Source: an uncultured Pseudomonadota bacterium
GTDB taxonomy: Bacteria > Pseudomonadota > Gammaproteobacteria > Burkholderiales > Thiobacillaceae
Assembly: GCA_903883985.1 (NCBI GenBank)
Contig: CAISDD010000049.1
Coordinates: 1 to 12,926 of the forward strand
Length of the DNA stretch: 12,926 nucleotides
Direction of reading: 5' to 3'
This document shows positions 6,269-12,926 of the stretch, one piece after another. Numbering within the stretch: the first letter of the stretch is position 1; the number at the start of each line of letters is the position of its first letter. The notes below the pieces were generated by a model. It was not told the DNA's origin and ran no database searches. It saw only the letters and a program-made list of their open reading frames with translations. The position numbers and the translations under genes are program-made.

Positions 6269-7127
6269 CTTGTTGCATCCTTCCGGAAAACAGCGTGGCG
6301 GCAACGATCATGGCACCGCCTATCCATTCGTGCCGGCCCATCACCTCGCCGGCCAACCAGCGGCTGGCAAGCGCGGCCACGACCAGTTCCGCCAGCAGGA
6401 TGACGACGGCCCGGTTGGCCGGGGTGTGGGCTAGTCCGAACTGTACGCTGAAGGTCGCCAGCAACAGGGCCACGGCGATGCCCAGCAGCAGCCCCCAGCC
6501 CCCGACGTCGAGCGCGATCACGGGTGCCGCGCCTTCGATCAAGGCGTAGACCGTGGAAATGGTCACCACGCCGGCGAAAACCCAGAGCGAACGCAGTGCG
6601 ATGGGCGTGGACTTGAGGCGGCGGGTGAGAACATTGCTGAGTGCAAAGCCCATACCCGAGGACAGGCCCAACCATTCCGCCGCACTGTGCGGCAAGGGGA
6701 AGCCCCCATCCCCCGCCAGCATCACCCAGGCACCCACGAGTGCGAACGCAATCACCAACCAGGCGCCACGACCGGCGCGCTCCTTCAGGAGCACATGCGC
6801 AAACGGCACGGTCCACAGCGGCGCCAGGTAAAACAGCAACATCACCCTGACCACCTCGCCGTCGATCACGGCCAGGATATAGGCAAGATTGGTCCAACCT
6901 GCAACCAGGGCCAGCGCCAACAGCAGGCCCCATTCCTGCCGCGCCTCGCTGCGCTCGCGCCAGGACAGGAGCAGCAGCGGCGGCAGGGCGACCAGATAGG
7001 TCAGCACGGAAGAGACGCTGCCGCTGAGGCCGGCCTGCTCCAGAAGTCGGTAGGGGTACCAGACCAATCCCCAGGTGGTCGCGGCGACCAGCAAAGCCAG
7101 AGGGGCCAGACAACGACTTGCGGGCAT
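6261..7127 (-). CDS. EamA/DMT-superfamily transporter
   Basis: 288 aa inner-membrane protein with about ten hydrophobic helices in two EamA halves. The first half starts APLALLVAATTWGLVWYPYR; the second includes GLSSGMGFALSNVLTRR and VVILLAELVVAALASRWLAG, with the typical late-helix pattern E-V-A-A-S-LAGE. Members export or import small metabolites, often amino acids; the substrate is not predictable. Start: ATG at 7127 leaves 55 bases to divergent dapC and has AAAAAGG upstream. An in-frame ATG at 7184 would overlap the dapC start and add a basic, non-conserved stretch. The VOC gene overlaps its stop (8 bases). Confidence 0.87.
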   Translation of the reverse strand: MPASRCLAPLALLVAATTWGLVWYPYRLLEQAGLSGSVSSVLTYLVALPPLLLLSWRERSEARQEWGLLLALALVAGWTNLAYILAVIDGEVVRVMLLFYLAPLWTVPFAHVLLKERAGRGAWLVIAFALVGAWVMLAGDGGFPLPHSAAEWLGLSSGMGFALSNVLTRRLKSTPIALRSLWVFAGVVTISTVYALIEGAAPVIALDVGGWGLLLGIAVALLLATFSVQFGLAHTPANRAVVILLAELVVAALASRWLAGEVMGRHEWIGGAMIVAATLFSGRMQQDD

Positions 7128-7132
7128 ATAAT
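7127..7132 (+). promoter_or_regulatory. Candidate -10 box (TATAAT) for dapC
   Basis: A perfect TATAAT lies on the plus strand 51 bases before the dapC start and overlaps the first base of the divergent EamA start codon. No good -35 (TTGACA-like) lies 16-18 bases upstream, so strength is uncertain. The site fits the narrow divergent spacer between the two genes. Confidence 0.4.
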
Positions 7133-7182
7133 TCGCGACCTTTTTCCTATGAATCAGGGTCCGACTCAACCTGAGCCTACTC

Positions 7183-8370
7183 ATGAACCCGCTTCTGAAC
7201 CAGCTCCAGCCCTACCCGTTCCAGCGCCTGCGCGAGCTGTTCGCGGACTGCACGCCCAATCCATCCCTCTCGGCGGTAAACCTTTCCATCGGAGAGCCCA
7301 GGCACGCGACGCCGCAATTCATCAAGGAAGCACTCGGCGCCAACCTGCACGGTCTGTCCAGCTATCCCGCCACCCAGGGCAGCGACGACCTGCGCACGGC
7401 CATCGCCGACTGGGCCAGCGTGCGTTACGGCGTAGAACTCGATCCCGCAAACCAGGTACTGCCGGTGAACGGCAGCCGTGAGGCGCTGTTTGCCTTCGCC
7501 CAGGCGGTGATCGACCCCTCCTTGCATCTCAAGCGGGTGCTCTCGCCCAACCCTTTCTACCAGATTTATGAGGGCGCCGCCCTGCTCGCGGGCGCCAGGC
7601 CTTATTTCCTCAACACGCTGCCTCAGCGCAAGTACCGCTGCGACTATGCCAGCGTGCCCAAAGATATCTGGGAAACGGTGCAACTGGTCTATGTCTGTTC
7701 TCCGGGAAACCCCACCGGCCGTGTGATGAGCCTGGACGATTGGCGGGAAATCTTCGCACTGGCCGAGCGCCACGGCTTCGTCATCGCGTCCGACGAGTGC
7801 TATTCAGAAATTTATTTCCAGGAGGGACTGCCGCCCCTGGGCGCGCTGACCGCGGCGCGGAAACTGGGCCGCGACTTCGGCAATCTGGTGGTGTTCAACA
7901 GCCTGTCCAAGCGCTCCAATGTTCCCGGCCTGCGCTCCGGATTCGTCGCAGGCGATGCCGAATTGATCCGGCAATTCCTGCTCTACCGCACCTACCACGG
8001 CAGCGCCATGAATCCCGCCGTGCAGGCCGCGTCCGCGGCCGCCTGGCGCGATGAAAACCATGTCATTGACAACCGCCGCCAGTACCGAGAGAAATTCGCC
8101 GCCGTCATGCCCATCTTGAAAGGTAGTCTGGTGTTCGACGCGCCGGATGCCGCCTTCTACCTTTGGGCTGGAGTACCTCGGGGTGACGATATTGCGTTTG
8201 CCCGCGATCTGTATCGGGAAAAGCACGTTACCGTGCTGCCAGGCTCGTACCTGGCGCGCGAGGTGACTGGAGTGAATCCGGGCCAGGGCTATATCCGCAT
8301 CGCCCTGGTGGATGGACTGGAGCCCTGCGTCGAAGCGGCGCGGCGAATTGCGGATTTCGTGAACGAATAG
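7183..8370 (+). CDS. dapC: N-succinyldiaminopimelate aminotransferase
   Basis: 395 aa, fold-type I PLP aminotransferase. It converts N-succinyl-2-amino-6-ketopimelate to N-succinyl-LL-diaminopimelate with glutamate in the succinylase route to meso-diaminopimelate (peptidoglycan) and lysine. Seen: SPGNPTG (173-179, Asn176), the cofactor-contacting Asp204 and Tyr207 in SDECYSEIY, and the Schiff-base Lys243 in NSLSKRSNVPGLRSGF. The N-terminus MNPLLNQLQPYPFQRLRELF and the overall length match the proteobacterial DapC group rather than aspartate aminotransferases. Position directly upstream of dapD strongly supports the role. The start ATG at 7183 has only a weak Shine-Dalgarno sequence, but the conserved N-terminus begins there. 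Confidence 0.92.
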   Translation: MNPLLNQLQPYPFQRLRELFADCTPNPSLSAVNLSIGEPRHATPQFIKEALGANLHGLSSYPATQGSDDLRTAIADWASVRYGVELDPANQVLPVNGSREALFAFAQAVIDPSLHLKRVLSPNPFYQIYEGAALLAGARPYFLNTLPQRKYRCDYASVPKDIWETVQLVYVCSPGNPTGRVMSLDDWREIFALAERHGFVIASDECYSEIYFQEGLPPLGALTAARKLGRDFGNLVVFNSLSKRSNVPGLRSGFVAGDAELIRQFLLYRTYHGSAMNPAVQAASAAAWRDENHVIDNRRQYREKFAAVMPILKGSLVFDAPDAAFYLWAGVPRGDDIAFARDLYREKHVTVLPGSYLAREVTGVNPGQGYIRIALVDGLEPCVEAARRIADFVNE

Positions 8371-8413
8371 AATACAAATCAACCTGCCGTATCAATAATT
8401 CAAAGGAATCGTC

Positions 8414-9238
<825 letters not shown>

Positions 9239-9552
9239 GCGTGTCCTCCAGGCAAGAAATCTCTCGCGAAGATGCGGAGACGCCAGGACGCCTGTCAGGG
9301 GCAGATCGATAGCCGCTGCATCAACAAGACGACAAGGAAGCTTCAGTGTATCGGTGTTGACCTGGCTGATGTTGGACGAGGATGATCTGCCCGACCTGAT
9401 CCAGAAAGCCGGATCGCCGTTGCTGGAATCGGGTATGTAAGTCGACCGTAGCGCCACTGACACGGTTCGAACATAGCTTGACCGACCGTAGCGAAGGGAG
9501 GGTACATGGAAACGCTAATGATTATAAAATCAACAAATGCAGTTTCTCCACC
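9239..9552. other. Gene-poor region between dapD and the HDOD gene
   Basis: About 310 bases. Short plus-strand frames occur but none has a recognisable domain. A minus-strand frame crosses it but runs into dapD. Items seen: an 11-base direct repeat CGACCGTAGCG (9443-9453 and 9483-9493), a fragment coding RIAVAGIGYV (9410-9439), a strong GGGAGG site at 9496-9501 in front of a 22-codon frame, and an A/T-rich patch ATTATAAAAT (9521-9530). No terminator with a T-tract was found after dapD. Confidence 0.5.
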
Positions 9553-9574
9553 ATGCAACCTAGCGCCGCCATGA
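9506..9574 (+). CDS. Short upstream ORF (22 aa) overlapping a start of the HDOD gene
   Basis: ATG 9506 follows GGGAGGG after about 3-4 bases, the best ribosome binding site in this stretch. The frame starts METLMIIKSTN and ends PCNLAPP with TGA 9572-9574. That stop overlaps the in-frame HDOD ATG at 9571 in an ATGA arrangement. It crosses the other candidate HDOD start (9553) in a different frame. It could be a leader peptide coupling translation to the HDOD gene. It could also be a chance frame; no family is recognised. The Shine-Dalgarno spacing is shorter than ideal. Confidence 0.3.
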   Translation: METLMIIKSTNAVSPPCNLAPP

Positions 9575-10452
9575 ACACCGCTTCCGCCGCAGCACCCTCC
9601 TCCCCCCCTGGGCACCAACTGAACCAGGCCGAGACCCACAAGCTCCTCGGCAACATACAGATCCCGCCGCAGCCGGAGATCGTGCGGGCTATCATCATCG
9701 AACGCAACAGCGATGACCCGGACATCCAGCGCATTGCCCGGCTCATTTCGAAAGATGTCGGTCTTTCCGCCGCCGTGCTGAAGGCGATCAATTCGCCCTA
9801 CTATGGCTTGCGTAACAAGGTAGGCTCCATCATGCACGCAGCATCGCTGTTGGGCATGAAAAACATCGGCACCCTGGTCATGGGCCTGGCACTGCGCGCC
9901 TGCTCCCCGGTTGCGGGCATGGAACGCTACTGGGAAAGTGCCAGCCGCAGCGCGCAACTAGCCGGCCTGCTGGCACGAAGGTTGGTCTTGGGCAACGCCG
10001 AAGATGCCCATCTCTACACCCTGTTCCACGACAGCGCGATGCCCCTGCTGATGCAACGCTTTCCCGAATATCGTCAGACCATGCTGGATATCGCGGGGTT
10101 GGGCTGGGCCGAGGTCACCGCGCATGAAGATGCGCGCCACAGCACCAATCATGCCACGGTGGGCGGCCTGCTCGCCAGCAACTGGGGCTTGCCCGAGCAC
10201 ATCCGCGCAGCCATCACGCTGCATCATGACATCACGGTCTTTACTGACGACAACTTGCCGCGCAATGTCGTCGATCTCATCGCCATCGGCCATATCGCGG
10301 AACGTGTCGAGAACGCGTTATCGCAGCAGATGAACGACAGCGCCTGGGAGGAATTTGGTACGTCCTGCCACCACCACTTGCTGCTGGGGGAAGAGGAGTT
10401 GCAGGACTTCATCGATTCCGCCAAGGAGTTGTTCGGGATGGATGGATACTGA
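9553..10452 (+). CDS. HDOD domain-containing signalling protein
   Basis: 299 aa, cytoplasmic. The HDOD domain spans about residues 35-235: IPPQPEIVRAI (from 37), ISKDVGLSAAVLKAINSPYYG, AASLLGMKNIGTLVMGLALR, LFHDSAMPLL, ITLHHD. HDOD is a helical relative of HD-GYP, usually without phosphodiesterase activity, found in signalling, motility and stress proteins; no partner domain is attached here. The N-terminal 30 residues are Ala/Ser/Pro-rich and low complexity. Start is uncertain: ATG 9553 or 9571 lack good Shine-Dalgarno sequences, and 9571 could be coupled to the short upstream frame. TTG 9478 would add a poorly conserved stretch and is rejected. Neighbours do not indicate a pathway. Confidence 0.85.
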   Translation: MQPSAAMNTASAAAPSSPPGHQLNQAETHKLLGNIQIPPQPEIVRAIIIERNSDDPDIQRIARLISKDVGLSAAVLKAINSPYYGLRNKVGSIMHAASLLGMKNIGTLVMGLALRACSPVAGMERYWESASRSAQLAGLLARRLVLGNAEDAHLYTLFHDSAMPLLMQRFPEYRQTMLDIAGLGWAEVTAHEDARHSTNHATVGGLLASNWGLPEHIRAAITLHHDITVFTDDNLPRNVVDLIAIGHIAERVENALSQQMNDSAWEEFGTSCHHHLLLGEEELQDFIDSAKELFGMDGY

Positions 10453-10546
10453 ACGGGGCGTGGCCAGTGGCGGCGATCTCCTCGCTTTACTTCGGCGTTC
10501 CTGCTGCCCGCAAGGCTACAGGCATTCATGTGTGTAGCCACGAACG

Positions 10547-10649
10547 AATTTGGAAGGGGTTTGCATCCCCTCCCAAATTGCCACGCCTGAAACCCCGGCC
10601 TTCAGGCCGGAGTTTCAGACTTCGCACCGCACTGAAGGGCGGGGTTTCA
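10547..10649. mobile_element. Cluster of hairpin repeats resembling an IS200/IS605-type terminus
   Basis: Seen: hairpin 1, arms 10547-10559 and 10567-10579, 13 bp with one mismatch, 7-base loop. Hairpin 2, arms 10587-10600 and 10605-10618, 14 bp with one mismatch, loop TTCA. Then a half copy of the second motif (10631-10649, ACTGAAGGGCGGGGTTTCA). GC-rich stems with a short TTCA loop and a GGGGTTTCA end recall termini of IS200/IS605 elements and their non-autonomous relatives. No tnpA or tnpB gene is present. This could therefore be a relic end, a small non-autonomous element, or an unrelated intergenic repeat that also ends HDOD transcription. Confidence 0.4.
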
Positions 10650-10667
10650 AACCGGAGTTAGTTTACG

Positions 10668-11156
10668 ATGAAGCTCTGCCGCCTGTTGCTACCCATCTGC
10701 CTGGTCGGTTCCGCCCACGCCTTTGAAGTCGCCGAGTTCAGGAGCGGCATGGCGCAGGGCGAGGTCAAGACCCTGCTGCTCGCGAACTGGAATTTCGACC
10801 GGGTGATGGAACCATCGGAAGACGTGATCCTGGCCTACGACGAGGACCCTGGCATCGCCCGGCGTTACCAGTTTCGATTCTGCAAGGGAAAACTGGCGGG
10901 CTTCGAACAGGACGTGAGGCCCTCGCTCCGGTCGCTGATCCTCACCACCAACAATTATCTCAACCAATATGGGCAGCCGACGCGGGTCTATTCCAACACC
11001 CATGTCGTCAGCAACGGCGAGAAAGCCGTGTTTGCGATGTTCTGGAAGAACGGCGTGGACAGCATAGGGCTGAAGTATTACGTCTTGCCCAACATCGAAC
11101 AGATGAGCCTGTCCTTCGACAGCAACAACCTGTGCTACGGCACGCCGAGGATGTAG
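10668..11156 (+). CDS. Secreted or periplasmic protein of unknown function
   Basis: 162 aa; I do not recognise a named family. A signal peptide is clear: MKLCRLLLPICLVGSAHA with AHA before a likely cut at residue 18/19. The mature part begins with FRSGMAQGEVKTLLLAN, which recalls the GM-xxx-V-xxLL turn of BamE/OmlA-like folds, and continues with YQFRFCKGKLAGFEQDV. Two cysteines remain after cleavage (Cys72, Cys156) and could form a disulfide. There is no lipobox at the cut, so it is not an obvious lipoprotein. Start: ATG with GGAG (10654-10657) 10 bases upstream, just past the hairpin cluster. A BamE-like fold is a guess. Confidence 0.75.
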   Translation: MKLCRLLLPICLVGSAHAFEVAEFRSGMAQGEVKTLLLANWNFDRVMEPSEDVILAYDEDPGIARRYQFRFCKGKLAGFEQDVRPSLRSLILTTNNYLNQYGQPTRVYSNTHVVSNGEKAVFAMFWKNGVDSIGLKYYVLPNIEQMSLSFDSNNLCYGTPRM

Positions 11157-11192
11157 CGCAGAGCTACAGCGGGTTTCCAGCGCGGATTCCCC

Positions 11193-11198
11193 TACAAT
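11193..11198 (+). promoter_or_regulatory. Candidate -10 box (TACAAT) for the HIT-Sel1 pair
   Basis: TACAAT lies 21 bases before the HIT start codon, which would give a leader of about 15 bases. No clear -35 lies at the expected distance. It sits inside an inverted repeat AGCGGG (11168-11173) / CCCGCT (11199-11204), which might be an operator or a weak terminator stem of the upstream gene. Confidence 0.3.
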
Positions 11199-11219
11199 CC
11201 CGCTAAAACTGGAGTCCAC

Positions 11220-11600
11220 ATGAGTAAACCCTGCCCCTTCTGCGTCCTGGACCCCGCTCGCATCCTCGCCGAGGATGAATTCACCGTGATATACAAGGAC
11301 GGCTTCCCGGTCTCCCCGGGCCACACGGTCATCATCCCGAAGCGCCACTTCCCCACCCTGTTCGACGCCACCCAGGAGGAGCGCACCGCTCTGCTCACGG
11401 CACTCGACCAGGCCAAGACCCTGCTCGATGAACAGCATCGCCCGGATGGCTACAACATCGGCATCAACCACGGCCCCGCCGGAGGCCAGTCGGTCCCTCA
11501 CCTGCACATCCACCTCATCCCCCGTTACCTGGGTGACAAGGAAGACCCGCGCGGCGGTGTGCGCTGGGTGCTGCCGGACAAGGCGAAATACTGGACGTGA
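11220..11600 (+). CDS. HIT family (histidine triad) nucleotide hydrolase
   Basis: 126 aa, cytoplasmic. The histidine triad HLHIHLI (His94, His96, His98) is intact. CPFC (Cys5, Cys8) with His43 and His94 form the zinc site typical of one HIT branch. SPGHTVIIPKRH and YNIGINHGPAGGQSVPH are family signatures, and the tail GGVRWVLPDKAKYW is common in bacterial HIT proteins. HIT enzymes cleave dinucleoside polyphosphates (Fhit-like) or nucleoside phosphoramidates (HinT-like); sequence alone does not separate these. Start: ATG with GGAG 5 bases upstream. The stop overlaps the start of the Sel1-repeat gene (GTGA), so the two are probably co-translated. Confidence 0.93.
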   Translation: MSKPCPFCVLDPARILAEDEFTVIYKDGFPVSPGHTVIIPKRHFPTLFDATQEERTALLTALDQAKTLLDEQHRPDGYNIGINHGPAGGQSVPHLHIHLIPRYLGDKEDPRGGVRWVLPDKAKYWT

Positions 11601-12091
11601 GCGCCTTGCCGGAACTCACCTGGAGCCGGAGGCTGTTCCTGGCGCTGTTCTGCACCGGCATGCTCATCCTGACGCGCGACCGGATCGAGTTCGAGCTGGG
11701 TTACGCCTGCGAGTATGGCAATTTTCACGGTCTGATATTCCCCCGCGACCAGAAGATGGCTGCGACCTGGCTACGCCGGGCAGCCCAGCTTGGCCACGCG
11801 CGAGCGCAGTATCTGCTCGCATTGAGCTACTCGCGCGGCTGGGGCGTGAAACAGGACGATGTCATGGCAGAGCACTGGTTCAGCCTGTCCGCGGGCCAGG
11901 CATATGCGCCGGCCTGTTTTCATCTGGCCTGGATGCTGCACAAGGGCGAGGGAGTGGCGCGGGACGAGGCCAGAGCGCGCAGCCTCATGGCCCAGGCAGA
12001 GGCACTGGGCATGGGCTACACCGCTCAGGCTAGCGCGAATTGGGCTGCGGCCCGGAAGTGGCCGGCAAACCACACCCAAACCGTGCAGTAA
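11597..12091 (+). CDS. Sel1-like repeat protein with N-terminal membrane anchor
   Basis: 164 aa. It starts at GTG 11597, overlapping the HIT stop (GTGA). Residues about 11-27 (RRLFLALFCTGMLILT) are hydrophobic after basic residues, giving a signal anchor or uncleaved signal peptide, with the rest probably periplasmic. Two to three Sel1-type repeats follow: KMAATWLRRAAQLGHARAQY, VMAEHWFSLSAGQAYAPACF and EARARSLMAQAEALG, with the GxGVxxD turns GWGVKQDD and GEGVARDE between them. Sel1 repeats build alpha-solenoid scaffolds for protein-protein contacts. The partner is unknown. A role linked to the HIT enzyme is suggested only by the overlap. Confidence 0.85.
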   Translation: MSALPELTWSRRLFLALFCTGMLILTRDRIEFELGYACEYGNFHGLIFPRDQKMAATWLRRAAQLGHARAQYLLALSYSRGWGVKQDDVMAEHWFSLSAGQAYAPACFHLAWMLHKGEGVARDEARARSLMAQAEALGMGYTAQASANWAAARKWPANHTQTVQ

Positions 12092-12105
12092 GTGGGGGCG
12101 GCGGC

Positions 12106-12111
12106 TAGAAT
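12106..12111 (+). promoter_or_regulatory. Candidate -10 box (TAGAAT) for metG
   Basis: TAGAAT lies 29 bases before the metG start, in the 49-base gap after the Sel1 gene. No convincing -35 is present, and no clear Shine-Dalgarno sequence lies directly upstream of the metG ATG. Weak call from position and hexamer only. Confidence 0.25.
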
Positions 12112-12140
12112 CGCGTGTAACCTTGAACCCGCTTAAACTC

Positions 12141-12926
12141 ATGCCCCGCAAGATTCTCGTCACCTCCGCCCTGCCCTACGCCAATGGCTCCATCCATCTG
12201 GGCCATCTGGTCGAATACATCCAGACCGACATCTGGGTACGCTTCCAGAAGATGCGCGGCCATCACTGCATCTATTGCTGCGCCGACGACACCCATGGCA
12301 CGCCGATCATGCTGCGCGCGGAGAAGGAAGGGATCACCCCGGAACGGCTCGTCGCCCGAGTCTGGCAGGAGCACAAGCGCGACTTCGACGGCTTCCATGT
12401 GGAATTCGATAACTACTACTCCACCCATACGCCGGAAACCCGGCAGTACGCCGACCTCATCTACACGCGCCTGCAGGAAGCCGGGCTGATCGAAATTCGT
12501 TCCATCGAGCAGTACTACGACCCGGTGAAGGAAATGTTCCTGCCGGACCGGTTCATCAAGGGTGAGTGCCCAAAGTGCCACGCCCGCGACCAATACGGTG
12601 ACAACTGCGAGGCTTGCGGCGCGGCCTACCAGCCCACCGATCTGATCGACCCCTATTCCGCCGTGTCCGGTGCCAAACCGGTGAGGAAGTCTTCAGACCA
12701 TCACTTCTTCAAACTCTCCGACCCGCGCTGCGCCAACTTCCTCAAGGGATGGATACTGCCGCCGCAGGTCCAGGCCGAAGCCGCCAACAAGCTGAATGAG
12801 TGGCTGCAATCCGGCCTGTCGGACTGGGATATCTCGCGCGATGCACCCTATTTCGGCTTCGAGATTCCGGGCGCGCCAGGCAAGTATTACTACGTCTGGC
12901 TGGACGCGCCGATCGGCTATATGGGC
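12141..12926 (+). CDS. metG: Methionyl-tRNA synthetase (5' part, runs off the window)
   Basis: 262 complete codons are present and no stop is reached at the right edge. The enzyme charges tRNA-Met with methionine in the cytoplasm. Seen: class I motif in ALPYANGSIHLGHLVEY (HLGH, His19-His22), CADDTHGTPIM, YDPVKEMFLPDRF, the zinc knuckle CPKC-x9-CEAC, and SDWDISRDAPYFGFEIP-PGKYYYVWLDAPIGYMG. The zinc knuckle with this spacing places it in the E. coli-like MetG group. The KMSKS loop and anticodon domain lie beyond the window. Start: ATG 12141, matching the conserved N-terminus PRKILVTSALPYANG. Confidence 0.97.
   Translation, partial: MPRKILVTSALPYANGSIHLGHLVEYIQTDIWVRFQKMRGHHCIYCCADDTHGTPIMLRAEKEGITPERLVARVWQEHKRDFDGFHVEFDNYYSTHTPETRQYADLIYTRLQEAGLIEIRSIEQYYDPVKEMFLPDRFIKGECPKCHARDQYGDNCEACGAAYQPTDLIDPYSAVSGAKPVRKSSDHHFFKLSDPRCANFLKGWILPPQVQAEAANKLNEWLQSGLSDWDISRDAPYFGFEIPGAPGKYYYVWLDAPIGYMG

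Noticed and set aside
6687..7481. Plus-strand frame of 264 codons over the EamA gene and the start of dapC
   Set aside because: Glu/Arg/His-rich shadow translation running antisense to EamA and out of frame with dapC.
9478..9507. TTGACC as a -35 box and TTG as the HDOD start
   Set aside because: No acceptable -10 lies 16-18 bases downstream, and the extra residues from TTG 9478 are low-complexity and not HDOD-like.
9521..9530. ATTATAAAAT as a -10 box for the HDOD gene
   Set aside because: The hexamer TATAAA is reasonable, but no -35 lies at the right distance and A/T-rich patches are expected between genes.

Overview
The window (about 60% G+C by eye, not computed) looks like chromosomal DNA of a betaproteobacterium, probably near Nitrosomonadales or Rhodocyclales. 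This rests on the dapC-dapD pair, the DUF58/TgpA pair next to a degenerate PilZ protein, a DUF2934 protein with a histone-like tail, and a proteobacterial-type MetG. The lineage is inferred from family resemblance only. I see no phage, CRISPR, rRNA or tRNA genes.

Layout. Positions 1-323 hold repeat and mobile-element debris: two opposed GTAG-type REP hairpins, the decayed 3' end of a REP-associated transposase (RAYT), and a further REP-like hairpin. Positions 324-5081 form a tight plus-strand gene run: FGGY sugar kinase (D-ribulokinase type), PilZ-like protein, DUF58 protein and TgpA-type membrane transglutaminase. Positions 5388-5861 encode a Lys/Ala/Pro-rich DUF2934 protein that meets a minus-strand pair (VOC protein and EamA transporter, 5858-7127) stop codon to stop codon. 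Divergent from the transporter come dapC and dapD (7183-9238), two consecutive steps of the succinylase branch of lysine and diaminopimelate synthesis. A gene-poor stretch of about 310 bases carries a short upstream ORF that ends on a possible start of an HDOD signalling protein (to 10452). Next are three hairpin-forming repeats like IS200/IS605 termini, a small secreted protein of unknown function, and a HIT hydrolase overlapped by a Sel1-repeat protein. The 5' part of metG runs off the right edge.

How the genes work together. DUF58 and TgpA proteins are normally co-encoded and thought to act together at the membrane, usually with a MoxR ATPase; no MoxR is present here. DapD and DapC act in sequence on the same pathway. 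The EamA and VOC genes overlap by 8 bases and are probably translationally coupled, as are HIT and Sel1 (GTGA overlap).

I see no clearly new multigene system. The points most worth a second look are the RAYT remnant with its REP pair, the kinase-PilZ-DUF58-TgpA arrangement without MoxR, the short upstream ORF before the HDOD gene, and the IS605-like hairpin cluster at 10547-10649.
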